A stretch of 61,518 bases of DNA, taken from contig JADKKC010000024.1 of assembly GCA_016720685.1 (NCBI GenBank), positions 1 to 61,518 on the forward strand, given 5' to 3'. The stretch comes from Zoogloea sp. Its GTDB lineage: Bacteria > Pseudomonadota > Gammaproteobacteria > Burkholderiales > Rhodocyclaceae. The position numbers and the translations under genes are program-made. Each line of letters starts with the position of its first letter. Within the stretch, counting starts at the first letter, position 1. This document shows, in pieces, positions 51,043 through 61,518 of the stretch. Below the pieces are notes generated by a model. That model saw only the letters and a list, made by a program, of their open reading frames with translations. It was not told where the DNA came from and searched no databases.

Positions 51043-51060
51043 GGGCGGGCAAGCCCGCCC
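51043..51060 (+). other. Intercistronic hairpin between bufA and bufB
   Basis: GGGCGGG-CAAG-CCCGCCC, a 7-bp pure GC stem, 17 bases after the bufA stop and 20 before the bufB start, without a T tract. It may protect or separate the abundant precursor mRNA from the enzyme mRNA, giving more peptide than enzyme. Confidence 0.5.
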
Positions 51061-51079
51061 GTCGCCAGGAGCGCGCGAC

Positions 51080-51922
51080 ATGACTGAACAATGGCCCCGC
51101 GGCGCCGGGCTGGGGTTTCGCCGCGAGTTGCTGCCGGAACTCGAAGCCGGCGTGCCCGACGCGGTGGGTTTCTTCGAGCTGGCGCCCGAGAACTGGGCCG
51201 GCATGGGCGGCCGCTCGGCGCGGCAACTGCGCGCCTTCACCGAGCGCTATCCCTTCGTCTGCCACGGCCTGTCGCTGTCGCTGGGCGGCATGCTGCCTCT
51301 TGATGTGGATCTGCTCAAACAGACCCGCGCCTTCATGGCCAGCCACGGCATCCGCCTGTACACCGAGCACCTGTCGTGGAGCAACGACGCCGGCCAGCTC
51401 TACGACCTGTTGCCGCTGCCCTGCACCCATGAGGCGGTGCGCTGGACGGCCGCCCGCATCCGCCAGGCGCAGGATGTGCTCGGCATGCGCATCGGCATCG
51501 AAAACGCCTCGACCTACGTGGCCCCGCCGGGCGCCGAGATGAGCGAGGCGGAATTCATCCGCGCGGTGGTCCACGAGGCCGACTGCCTGCTGCACCTCGA
51601 CGTGAACAACATTCTCGTCAATGCCCACAATTTTGGCTTCGATCCGCTCGGCTTCCTGCACCAGCTTCCGCTCGATCGCGCCTGCTACATCCACGTGGCC
51701 GGCCATCACACCGAGCCGGACGGCCTCGTCATCGACACCCACGGCGCCGGCGTGATCATTGATGTGTGGAACTTGCTGGAAGCCGCCTATCGCCGGGCCG
51801 GCGTGCTGCCAACCTGCCTGGAGCGGGATTTCAACTTTCCGCCGCTGGCCGAGCTGGGCCTGGAAGTCGCGCAGATCGCCCGCCTGCAGGCGCAGGCCGG
51901 GGCGACGAGGGCTGCGGCATGA
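51080..51922 (+). CDS. bufB: DUF692 (MbnB-like) multinuclear iron RiPP-modifying enzyme
   Basis: 280-residue TIM-barrel protein. Conserved metal-binding pieces: CHGLSLSLGG, YTEHLSW, GIENASTY, LHLDVNNILVNAHNFG, CYIHVAGH, IDTHGAG, and LERDFNFPP. MbnB/HvfB/BufB enzymes use a mixed-valent iron centre to oxidise precursor Cys into heterocycle-thioamide type groups. The length and gene order (bufA-bufB-bufC) fit the bufferin family, and the stop overlaps the bufC start (ATGA). Confidence 0.9.
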   Translation: MTEQWPRGAGLGFRRELLPELEAGVPDAVGFFELAPENWAGMGGRSARQLRAFTERYPFVCHGLSLSLGGMLPLDVDLLKQTRAFMASHGIRLYTEHLSWSNDAGQLYDLLPLPCTHEAVRWTAARIRQAQDVLGMRIGIENASTYVAPPGAEMSEAEFIRAVVHEADCLLHLDVNNILVNAHNFGFDPLGFLHQLPLDRACYIHVAGHHTEPDGLVIDTHGAGVIIDVWNLLEAAYRRAGVLPTCLERDFNFPPLAELGLEVAQIARLQAQAGATRAAA

Positions 51923-52656
51923 ATGCGCCCACGCTGCAGGCCTTCCAGATTGCCTTCGGCCGCCGCATCCGGGCTGGCCGTCAGGCACCCAAACCTGCCG
52001 GCGTGCCGGCCCGGCGCATGGCGGTTTATGAAGAACTGCTGTTCAACAACCTGCGTGGTTTTCTCGACCGCTGCTTTCCGGTGGCCCGCGCCTGCCTTGG
52101 CGAAGTGCGCTGGAAGCGGCTGTGCCGGGCCTTCTTTCGCGACTGGCCGTGCCGCAGCGCGTGGTTTCGCGAAATCCCGCGGGAGTTCGTCGATTACCTT
52201 GGATCTGCCTGCCGGGCGCCCCTGCCACGCTGGTTTGTGGACCTGGCCCGTTATGAATGGGCCGAGCTGGCGGTGGATGTGATGGACGTGGCGCTGCCGC
52301 CTGTCGATGCCGCGGGCGATTTGCTGGCCGGTGTGCCGGTGGTGAATCCGGCGGCCCTGCAGCTGGCCTTTGAATGGCCGGTGCATCGCATTGGCCCGGC
52401 GTTTCGGCCGCGGCGGCGGCAACCTGTAAACATGCTGGTGTATCGCGACCGGGACGACGAGGTCTGTTTCATGGAACTGAGCCCGGCCACGGCGCGCCTG
52501 CTGCAGGTGTTGGGCAAGGCCGCCAGCGGCCGCGACGCCATCGCCCAGCTGGCTCTTGAGCTGGGCCGCCCGGCCGATGGGGCTTTTGTCGATTTCGGCC
52601 ACCACAACCTGCAGGCCCTGCGCCACGCCGGAGTCATCCTGGGTGTTCGCGCTTGA
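51919..52656 (+). CDS. bufC: DUF2063 partner protein (MbnC-like, precursor recruitment)
   Basis: 245 residues. The N-terminal DUF2063 domain has FGRRIRAG, VYEELLFNNLRGFLDRCFPV, and FREIPREFVDYL, and the C-terminal domain has WPVHRIG and MELSPATARLLQ. In MbnBC and HvfBC this partner helps bind the leader/core peptide and positions it at the iron centre. The start overlaps the bufB stop, and its stop overlaps the sigma gene start. Confidence 0.88.
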   Translation: MNAPTLQAFQIAFGRRIRAGRQAPKPAGVPARRMAVYEELLFNNLRGFLDRCFPVARACLGEVRWKRLCRAFFRDWPCRSAWFREIPREFVDYLGSACRAPLPRWFVDLARYEWAELAVDVMDVALPPVDAAGDLLAGVPVVNPAALQLAFEWPVHRIGPAFRPRRRQPVNMLVYRDRDDEVCFMELSPATARLLQVLGKAASGRDAIAQLALELGRPADGAFVDFGHHNLQALRHAGVILGVRA

Positions 52657-53234
52657 CGTCTGCCGCCGAATCGATTTCTGCCTTTCGCCCCCAGATGGTC
52701 AAGTTTGCCCGTCTGCAGTTGCAGGACGACGCGGCCGGCGAGGACGTGGTGCAAGAGGCCATCGAAGCGGCGCTGGCCGGCATCGACCGTTTTGCCGGGC
52801 GGGCGGCGCTCAAGACCTGGGTGTTCACCATCTTGCGGCACAAGATCGTCGACGCGCTGCGGGAGCGCGGCCGCACGGTGCAGGTTTCCAGCCTGGAGCG
52901 GGACGACGAGAGCATGGACGATACCTTCGATGCGCTCTTCACGGCCAGCGAGCACTGGCGCCCCGACAGCCGCCCGCGGCCCTGGGGCGACCCGCACGCG
53001 GCGCTGGAGCAGCGCCAGTTCTGGGAGGTGTTCGAGGCCTGCCTCGAAGTGCTGCCGGCGCGCACCGGGCGGGTTTTCATGATGCGCGAATTCCTCGGGC
53101 TGGAAACCGACGAGATCTGCAACACCCTTTCACTCACGACGAGCCATTGCCACGTCATTCTTCACCGGGCCCGCGCCGGCTTGAGGCAATGCCTCACCCA
53201 GGGCTGGTTCGGCACGGAGCCTGCCGCATGCTGA
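52653..53234 (+). CDS. ECF-type RNA polymerase sigma factor of the bufferin operon
   Basis: 193 residues. Region 2: VKFARLQLQDDAAGEDVVQEAIEAAL. Region 4: LETDEICNTLSLTTSHCHVILHRARAGL. A linker with ERGRTVQVSSLERDDES and a Trp/Pro-rich insertion separates the two, a pattern of the sigma-70 subfamily paired with zinc-finger anti-sigma factors. The TTG start overlaps the bufC stop. It probably drives its own operon in response to copper or thiol stress, as SigF does for related genes in Caulobacter. Confidence 0.87.
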   Translation: MTSAAESISAFRPQMVKFARLQLQDDAAGEDVVQEAIEAALAGIDRFAGRAALKTWVFTILRHKIVDALRERGRTVQVSSLERDDESMDDTFDALFTASEHWRPDSRPRPWGDPHAALEQRQFWEVFEACLEVLPARTGRVFMMREFLGLETDEICNTLSLTTSHCHVILHRARAGLRQCLTQGWFGTEPAAC

Positions 53235-53392
53235 CCTGTAAAAAGGCAACCCGTTTGATGTCCGACAGCCTCGACCGCCCCCTCGGCCGCGGCTGAGCGC
53301 CTCAATCTGCGCCTGCATCTGTTTTTGCCGCGGCTGCCGCGCCTTTCGGAGCCAGATCGGGTGGCTGCGCGACCCGGATCGACGGCAGGGGC
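53228..53392 (+). pseudogene. Zinc-finger (zf-HC2-like) anti-sigma factor, broken by two frameshifts
   Basis: Begins MLTCKKATRLMSDSLDRPL, overlapping the sigma gene stop, which matches the start of small anti-sigma zinc-finger proteins. The frame then stops at RG. The continuation lies in two other frames: AAERLNLRLHLFL, then CRGCRAFRSQIGWLRD with the CxxC of the metal site. Two single-base changes in about 100 bases are needed to rejoin it. This may be real inactivation (derepressing the sigma) or sequencing error. The end abuts the convergent amidohydrolase gene. Confidence 0.7.
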
Positions 53393-55399
53393 TTAATTGC
53401 CCGGCGTCGGCCTGGGCGACGCCACGGCGGTGCAACTTCCTGCGGAACCCCCGCAAAGCGCGCCTGCTTGGCGGCCTCAGCCCGGCTTCCAACTCACAGC
53501 GGGTGATCGGCACGCCGCCGTCGGCGCCGCCAAACACGGTGACGCCTTCCTTGATCGTGCCCGTGACGCGGATTTCACCCAGCTTTTCAGGCGCCGTTTT
53601 GAGCGGATTGGCCGACAGGATGGCAAAGTCGGCCAGCTTGCCGGTGGCGATGCTGCCCTTGATCTTCTCTTCGCCCAACTGGCGGGCCGGCAGCAGGGTG
53701 AGCGCCTTGAGGGCGTCCAGCGGGCTGAGTTGCTGGTCGTCGCCCAGCGGCCGTTTGATGGCCGCGGCCATCACGCCGAAGGGCGCCGGTGCGACGAGTG
53801 CCGGATCGGCGTACAGCAGCACCGCCAGGCCGCGGCGCTGGGCGCTGGCGGCCGGGGCAAAGCGGGCGCTGCGTTCGGTGCCGAGGGTGTAATCCTTGAG
53901 AACGGTTTCCGACAGACCCAGGCGCTGGGGCGCAAAGGCCACGCCGATGCCCAGCTCCTTCATCAGCTCGAGCTGGTCGTCGCGCAGGGTTTGCGCGCCC
54001 ACCAGCAGCGGGCGGCGATCCTTGCCCGGATGCTTGCCGGCAGCCGCGCGAAGGGCGCCGAGAAACTGGTCGATGGCCGCGTCGCCGTTGGCCTGCACCG
54101 CCAGCTGCCAGCCGCCGGCGTAGGCGCGGGCGGCCAGATCCAGCGCAGCCTCGTCGCTGGCGCCGGGGTAGCCGGCAAAGCGCGTGCGCTTGCCCGGCGG
54201 CGGTAACTGGTAAGGCTGGGTGAGCCAGGCGCTGCGGTCTTCGGCCACGCCATCGAGCGCGAAGGAAGCGCCGGCGAGGCGCAGGTGGCCCTTGTAATAC
54301 TTGGGCCCGATCGACTTGTGGCCCTTGAGGGCGTCGCCGGCGCTGGCCAGATCGGCGTAAAAGGCCACGTCGAGCTTCAATGTGCCACTGTCGGCGGCCT
54401 GGGTGTATTGGGCCAGATCGTCCGGCGTGGCGCGGGCTTCGACGGCGGTGGTGTAGCCGTTTTGCAGGTAAAGAGTCTGGCCCTGCTGGATCATCGCCTG
54501 GCGCTCGACGGCCGGCACTTGCGGCAGGCTGCCGATCAGCGCTGCCGCGGCGGCGCCCTCGAGCACGCCGTCCGGCTCCTTCGAGCCCGGCCAGCGGCCA
54601 ATGCTGCCGCCCGGCGGGGCGATGCTGTCGCGGGTGATGCCGGCCAGCTCCAGGGCCTTGCCGTTGGCCACCAGCTGGCGGCCCGATTGGTGGATGACCA
54701 GCACCGGCTTGTCGCGGGACACCGAATCCAGATCGCTGCGCGACAGCGGGCGCTGCTCGCGCAGGCGGCTGTCGTCGTAGCCGAAGCCGATCGTCCAGCC
54801 AAAACGCTGGGCCAGATCGCCCTTGCTCCAGTCGCGCAGGGCGCGGATGAGGCCGTTTACGTCCGTCACCTGGCCTTCCGGCGGCGACTGCAACTGGGCC
54901 GCCACCGAGTACAAGCCCAGTCGCGACATCTGCCCCCAGGCATCGACAAAGCCCGGCACCAGCGTCTTGCCGGCCAGATCCACCACCTCGGTGCCCTCGC
55001 TCTTCCAGCGCGCCAGAATGTCCTTGCTCTTGCCCACCGCGATGATCCTGCTGCCCTTGACCGCCACGGCCTGCGCCAGCGGGCGCTTGTCGTCAAAGGT
55101 GATCACGTCGCCGTTGGTGAAGATGATGTCGGACAAGGGCGGCGGAGGCGGTGCCGGCGGAGCGGCCGGCGCATTGGGATCGACCGGCGGCGTGCCCGCA
55201 GGCGCGGCCGCGGCCGGCACCGCTGCGCTGGCCGCAGGGGCCACGCCCGGTTTGACCTGGCGGCGGCGGCCGGCGCCGCGACAACCGGCCGGGCCGCCGG
55301 GGCGGGCGTCTGGGCTGCGGTTTGGGCGAGGAGCGCGGGGGCGGCAAAGGCGAGGCCGGTGGCAACAGCCAGGCGGCGCAGGGTGAAGGCGGATTTCAT
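53393..55399 (-). CDS. Secreted amidohydrolase-fold protein lacking metal ligands (frameshifts at both ends)
   Basis: Signal peptide (LRRLAVATGLAFAAPALLA), an Ala/Pro-rich linker and a YtcJ/amidohydrolase-3 fold (TFDDKRPLAQAVAVKGSRIIAVG, LAGKTLVPGFVDAWG). Family metal sites are changed: the HxH after PGFVDA is WGQ, the later His of the HANGD motif is Gln (VQANGDAAID), and EHAQ is GAQ. Only the final Asp (YADPAL) seems kept. It is therefore probably a pseudoenzyme or an altered activity. A missing base near 55265 separates signal from domain. The C-terminus beyond about 53480 is ambiguous between frames, so the 53393 end is approximate. Confidence 0.7.
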
Positions 55400-55511
55400 G
55401 GGTGAGGCTCCGGAAAACGGTCTGGCCACAGGCGGCAAGGCCGCGCGGCGAACCCGTCGAGCATAGCACCCGCGCCGCCGCGCCCCCGTGACGGGCTTGG
55501 TGGTCGGGCGC

Positions 55512-55925
55512 TCAGCCGATCACCGTCACCACCACCCGCCGGGCATGGCTGCTGGCGCGGTGCTCCCACAGAAAAATCCCCTGCCACGTCCCCAGCAACA
55601 GCCGCCCGCCCCCCACCGGCACCGTCAGCCCCACGTCCGACAACACGCTCCGCGCGTGCGCCGCCATGTCGTCGTCGCCCTCCAGATCATGCCGATAAGC
55701 CGCATCGCCATCCGGCGCAAGGCGCGCGAACACCGTCTCCAGATCCCGCCGCACATCCGGATCGGCGTTCTCGGTGATCATCAGCGAGCAACTGGTGTGC
55801 TGCACAAAGACATGCGCCAGGCCGGTGGCAATGCCGGACGCCCGGACCACCGCGGCCACGTCGGCCGTGATGTCGAGGGTGGCGCGGGGGCGGGTGGTGA
55901 AGGTGAGGAGGTGTTGGTGGGGCAT
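55512..55925 (-). CDS. yjbQ: YjbQ family protein (UPF0047)
   Basis: 137 residues. Family hallmarks are GLAHVFVQHTSCSLMITENADPDVRRDLE, HDLEGDDDMAAHARSVL, and VPVGGGRLLLGTWQGIFLWEHR with the conserved His and Glu. YjbQ proteins form trimers with a metal-binding pocket and have been linked to secondary thiamine-phosphate synthase activity, but the physiological role is unsettled. It ends the chromosomal-type region before the conflict/DGR genes. Confidence 0.9.
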   Translation of the reverse strand: MPHQHLLTFTTRPRATLDITADVAAVVRASGIATGLAHVFVQHTSCSLMITENADPDVRRDLETVFARLAPDGDAAYRHDLEGDDDMAAHARSVLSDVGLTVPVGGGRLLLGTWQGIFLWEHRASSHARRVVVTVIG

Positions 55926-56028
55926 GACGGGGGCTCGGAATGGGTAGCCGATTATCCTGCCTGGGGCGGGGCCGTGAAATGCCTTCTGGAAGTGGGGTTA
56001 CACTTTGGGCATTCGACGAGGGGGCGAC

Positions 56029-57370
56029 ATGAACGCAGGCGATCTTCCGGGTGGCGTGGCTGAGGGCGGCGATGGGTCTGTGCTGCAGGCCATGCTGCGC
56101 GACTACCTCACTGGCAACAAAGAAGCTCTCTTTGGCGAGGGCTGCAGCTTCGTCAAGTCTCGCTTGATCGCGACGCTGCCGCTGCCGCCGACGATCGATG
56201 CGGTGATGGCGATGGCCTGCGAGGCGGATATCGACGTGTGTGCCGGCCGGCTGGCGATGATTGCGGGGGTCTTCGAGAAACTGTCGCCGCCCTCTGCCGC
56301 CGAGAACAAGGATCGGGACACGGCCTACGAGGCCTCGCTGCGCCTCCTGCTGGTGCTTTCCGAGAGCTACGTGCGCAACACCGAGGTGGGCAATCAATAC
56401 CTGGCCCGGCGGCACGAGCCCGTGTGGACGCAGGACAGCCTGCTCTCCTGTGTGCTCGCCGCCGCCCGCCTGGGTTTCGGCCTCAGTTTCAAGGCTGGCC
56501 TGCGCGACCCGCTGAATGTCGTCGACGCCAAGCCCGCCGCGACCGAACTCGGTGATCCGGGCGAAACGGGCTGCGGGCTGGTTCATGCCGAAGCGCTGGC
56601 AGCTCTGCAGCGTTTGCGCGATGGGACGGGTTCGGCTGAGTCGGCAAAAGTTCCGATCCGCAGGCCTTTCTTCGATGTCAGGCGAGTTGATCTGCAGGCC
56701 GATATCCGCGACAAGCTCGGGGCAGACCCAGTGCTGCGGGTCGATGCGGTGGGCGACTACGCGCAGGAGGACAAGCGCCAGGCCCTGCAGGACTACCTCG
56801 CCCCGTTCGCGCTGCCAACCTTCTTCCGGGCTGGCGACGAGGTCTCCGTTCCGGCTTGGGCGAAGCCGGTGCTCGGGGAGCTGAGCAATGTTTTCAACGC
56901 GGCCTTCGCCGCATCAATCAACCGGGAACAGGAGAGCAAGGACATGGGTAATCAAGACAAAGGTGGGGGCGGTGACCAGACGGCAGCAAACATTTTTAAT
57001 TTTTATGGCGCGGTAGGTAGCTTCGCCAATGGGGATTACGCCCAGCAGGCCGGCCGCGACCTCATCAACCACGCCCCCGCCGCCTGGCAGGCCGTCGACG
57101 GTTCGCTGGCGGCCCTGCGCGAGGCCATCGCTGCGCTGCCCGATGCCACACCCCAGAAGAAGCAGCTGCTGGTCGATGTCGAGGATGTCCACGAGGTGGT
57201 GAAGACTGGCAAGCCCGACGACGGCCAGGCGAAGTTCGTCAAGCGCTGCCTCGACGGACTCAAGCAGGGCGCCGAGGTAGTAGAGAACGGCAGCACCATC
57301 GTCGAAAAACTCGCCCCGCGGCGGCTATCTGGCGGCGGCCTGGCCCGCCTTCGTCAAACTGTTTGTCTGA
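56029..57370 (+). CDS. Conflict-system protein 1, unknown, with NIFNFYG motif (one frameshift)
   Basis: About 446 residues after correction. The N-terminal two-thirds is helical, without a family I recognise. At about residue 325 is ANIFNFYGAVGSFANGD, a short beta-type motif seen N-terminal to NTPase/effector modules in bacterial conflict systems, followed by a helical tail with coiled-coil tendency. One extra C near 57315 hides the end YLAAAWPAFVKLFV, and the stop at 57370 is then 10 bases before moxR. GAGGGGG precedes the ATG at 56029. An internal ATG at 56944 has its own AGGAG, so two proteins are possible. No catalytic motif is visible. Confidence 0.65.
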
Positions 57371-57380
57371 AAGCTGGCTC

Positions 57381-58440
57381 ATGTCCCAAGCCCCTTCCCC
57401 GCAGCCCGCCCTGGCCCGCCTCGCCGAGCTTCGCGCCGGCCAGGTCCGCCGCCTGCCCGCCACCGACGCCTGCTCTGAAGCCTGGCATCAGTGGTCCCAG
57501 CCCGAGATCGACGCCCTGCGCCTCGCCTACGCCGCCGGCCGGCCCCTGCTGGTGCAGGGCGAGCCGGGCACCGGCAAGACCCAGCTGGCCCGCGCTGCTG
57601 CCGAGTGGCTCGGCTGGCGCCTGCACGCCGAGACCATCCACCCCCGCTTCGAGCCCCACGAGCTGCGTTACCGTTTCGACGCGGTGCGGCGCCTCGCCGA
57701 TGCCCAGGCTGGCGAGAAGAATCTGGACGCCATGGCCAAACGCTACTGGCGGCCCGGTGTGTTGTGGAAGGCCTACGGCTGGGATTCGACAAGGCGCTTC
57801 CTGCCCGAGGCCGAGCAGGTGGCCGACCCGGCGGGCCACGGTCCTCATCGACGAGATCGACAAGGCCGACAGCGACCTGCCCAACAGCCTGCTCGACGTC
57901 CTCGCCCAGCGCAGCTTTCAGGTCGAGCCGGTTACCGAGCCCATCGGCGGGCCGGCGGTACGGGCCCCGCTGATCATCATCACCACCAACGAAGAGCGCG
58001 ACCTGCCCGCCGCCTTCCTGCGCCGCTGCATCGTCCTCAGCCTGGCGGCCGGCGACGATTACGCCGCCTGGCTGGTGGATCGAGGCGAGGCCCACTTCGG
58101 CCCGCAGCCGGATGAAGAGGGCCGCAAGCTGCCGCTGATCGACGAGACCATCCTCCGCGCCGCCGCCGACCAGCTCGTCACAGACCGCCGGGCCGTCGAG
58201 AGCCTCAACCGCCCCAAGCCCGGCCTCGCTGAATACCTCGACCTGCTCTACGCCCTCAAGGCTCTCTTCGAGCATAAGCCCGATGCCGCCGCGCGCACGA
58301 CGCAGCAGCGAGCCTGGCTCACCCGCCTGTCCGCCTACGGCTACCTCAAGCACCAGGTGAGCGACGCCTCCAGCCCGGCCCACCAGCCCAGCCAGGCCCA
58401 GCAGCGCATGGGCGCCACCGACGCGCCGCCGGCGGGCTGA
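57381..58440 (+). CDS. MoxR-family AAA+ ATPase of the conflict system (one frameshift)
   Basis: About 352 residues. Walker A GEPGTGKTQLAR near residue 60, Walker B VLIDEIDKADSDLPNSLLD, sensor 1 IIITTNEERDLP, Arg finger in AFLRRCIVLSL: a normal MoxR/RavA-like ATPase. One extra base near 57838 separates Walker A and B. MoxR proteins work with vWA proteins to remodel targets. Here it is sandwiched between the unknown protein and the vWA-like/FGE protein, matching the MoxR-containing ternary conflict systems described in multicellular and other complex bacteria. Confidence 0.85.
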
Positions 58441-61163
<2,723 letters not shown>

Positions 61164-61310
61164 CAGCGGTTGGCCGGGCTGGTGCGGGAGCGGGTGCGCA
61201 GCGCGGAAGCGATGGGGCGCATCGACGGCATCGGGCCCGCGCGGGTGGAGCGCTATGCGGCAATTTTTTTGCCGGTGCTGGCGGAGTCCGCAGCGGGGCC
61301 GGGTGCGTGA
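61164..61310 (+). pseudogene. 3' half of an HRDC-domain gene (DGR accessory type)
   Basis: Encodes RLAGLVRERVRSAEAMG then RIDGIGPARVERYAAIFLPVL, the second half of an HRDC (helicase and RNase D C-terminal) domain with its IxGIGPARxERY signature, and stops at 61310. The first half (about 40 residues) is absent because the sequence comes straight from the target gene. HRDC-domain proteins are recurrent accessory proteins beside DGR reverse transcriptases. Confidence 0.7.
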
Positions 61311-61518
61311 AGCGGCTGGCCATCGGGCTGGAAGGCGCTGGCCGAGCGCTCCAATCTGGAACTGGCTTGCTGGAAGGCGGCGCGGGGTAAAACGGCGCGG
61401 CCTGCGGTGGCGCGTTTTCTGGCCGAGCGGGAAGGCCGGCTGGAGGCGCTGGCGGCCTCCATTCTCGATGGCTCCGCACCGCAGGGCCGGGCCAATGTTT
61501 AATGATCCACGACCCCAA
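61306..61518 (+). CDS. Diversity-generating retroelement reverse transcriptase, N-terminal fragment (runs off the window, two frameshifts)
   Basis: GTG at 61306 overlaps the HRDC stop (GTGA) and gives MKRLAIGL. The next frame gives WKALAERSNLELACWKAARG, KTARPAVARFLAEREGRLE and ILDGSAPQG, and the last bases, one frame on, give PGQCLMIHDP. This follows the usual order of DGR RT N-termini (aromatic, ...NL..A..KARRGK...P.V..FE..LE..L..L...L..G...G....F.IHDPK). The catalytic motifs lie outside the window, so this rests on the N-terminal pattern and context. Confidence 0.7.

Noticed and set aside
56005..58440. One 811-residue protein covering conflict gene 1 and MoxR
   Set aside because: The middle is out of frame: the true end of gene 1 and the Walker A half of MoxR lie in other frames. 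It is an artefact of two compensating indels.

Overview
The window is high-GC chromosomal DNA from a betaproteobacterium. The aa3 cytochrome oxidase locus followed by sco and rpoH, the olsBA pair, and the ubiC-ubiA, accBC-prmA and ctaAB blocks together suggest Rhodocyclales (Azoarcus/Thauera/Zoogloea relatives). This placement is by gene content only. No rRNA, tRNA, CRISPR array, IS element or replication origin was seen.

Layout. 0-3 kb: 3' part of recG, then ubiC and ubiA (ubiquinone synthesis). 3-11 kb: waaA and a surface-glycan set (two NAD-dependent epimerases, a GT2 glycosyltransferase, a MraY-like sugar-phosphate transferase, a membrane CapD/WbpM-type dehydratase) that also holds a secreted LigE-type DNA ligase; apaH follows. 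12-22 kb: ornithine-lipid genes (olsB and an olsA-like acyltransferase), a glycine-zipper lipoprotein, a PfkB kinase, a zinc-ribbon DUF3426 protein, prmA, accC, accB, a TlpA-like thioredoxin, mpl and a GNAT protein. 22-32.5 kb: aa3 oxidase genes (ctaA, ctaB, an SCO-like protein, surf1, a DUF2909 protein, coxC, ctaG, a small assembly protein, coxA, coxB), then sco behind an FNR-type promoter, and rpoH behind a perfect CIRCE operator. 32.8-49.2 kb: a signalling block with a REC-HD-GYP protein, a secreted histidine phosphatase, four hybrid histidine kinases (one with an N-terminal hemerythrin domain), a decayed solute-binding gene, a REPIN-like repeat and a single-domain bacteriohemerythrin. 49.4-53.4 kb: an MFS transporter and a bufferin/HvfA-type copper RiPP operon (Cys-rich precursor, DUF692 enzyme, DUF2063 partner, ECF sigma, broken anti-sigma). 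53.4-56 kb: a secreted amidohydrolase-fold protein that has lost its metal ligands, and yjbQ.

56-61.5 kb is the most interesting part. A three-gene NTPase-type conflict system (unknown protein, MoxR AAA+ ATPase, vWA-like/FGE-sulfatase-fold protein) runs directly into an HRDC fragment and the first codons of a reverse transcriptase of diversity-generating-retroelement (DGR) type. The C-terminal FGE/C-type-lectin fold looks like the DGR target. The junction between the variable region and the HRDC gene appears deleted or misassembled, and no template repeat is visible before the window ends.

An important caveat is that many otherwise conserved genes carry single-base frameshifts, mostly in short G/C runs (recG, waaA, both epimerases, the ligase, the DUF3426 gene, one histidine kinase, the anti-sigma gene, the amidohydrolase and the conflict genes). 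This looks like consensus sequencing error more than gene decay. Such genes are annotated over their whole inferred extent.
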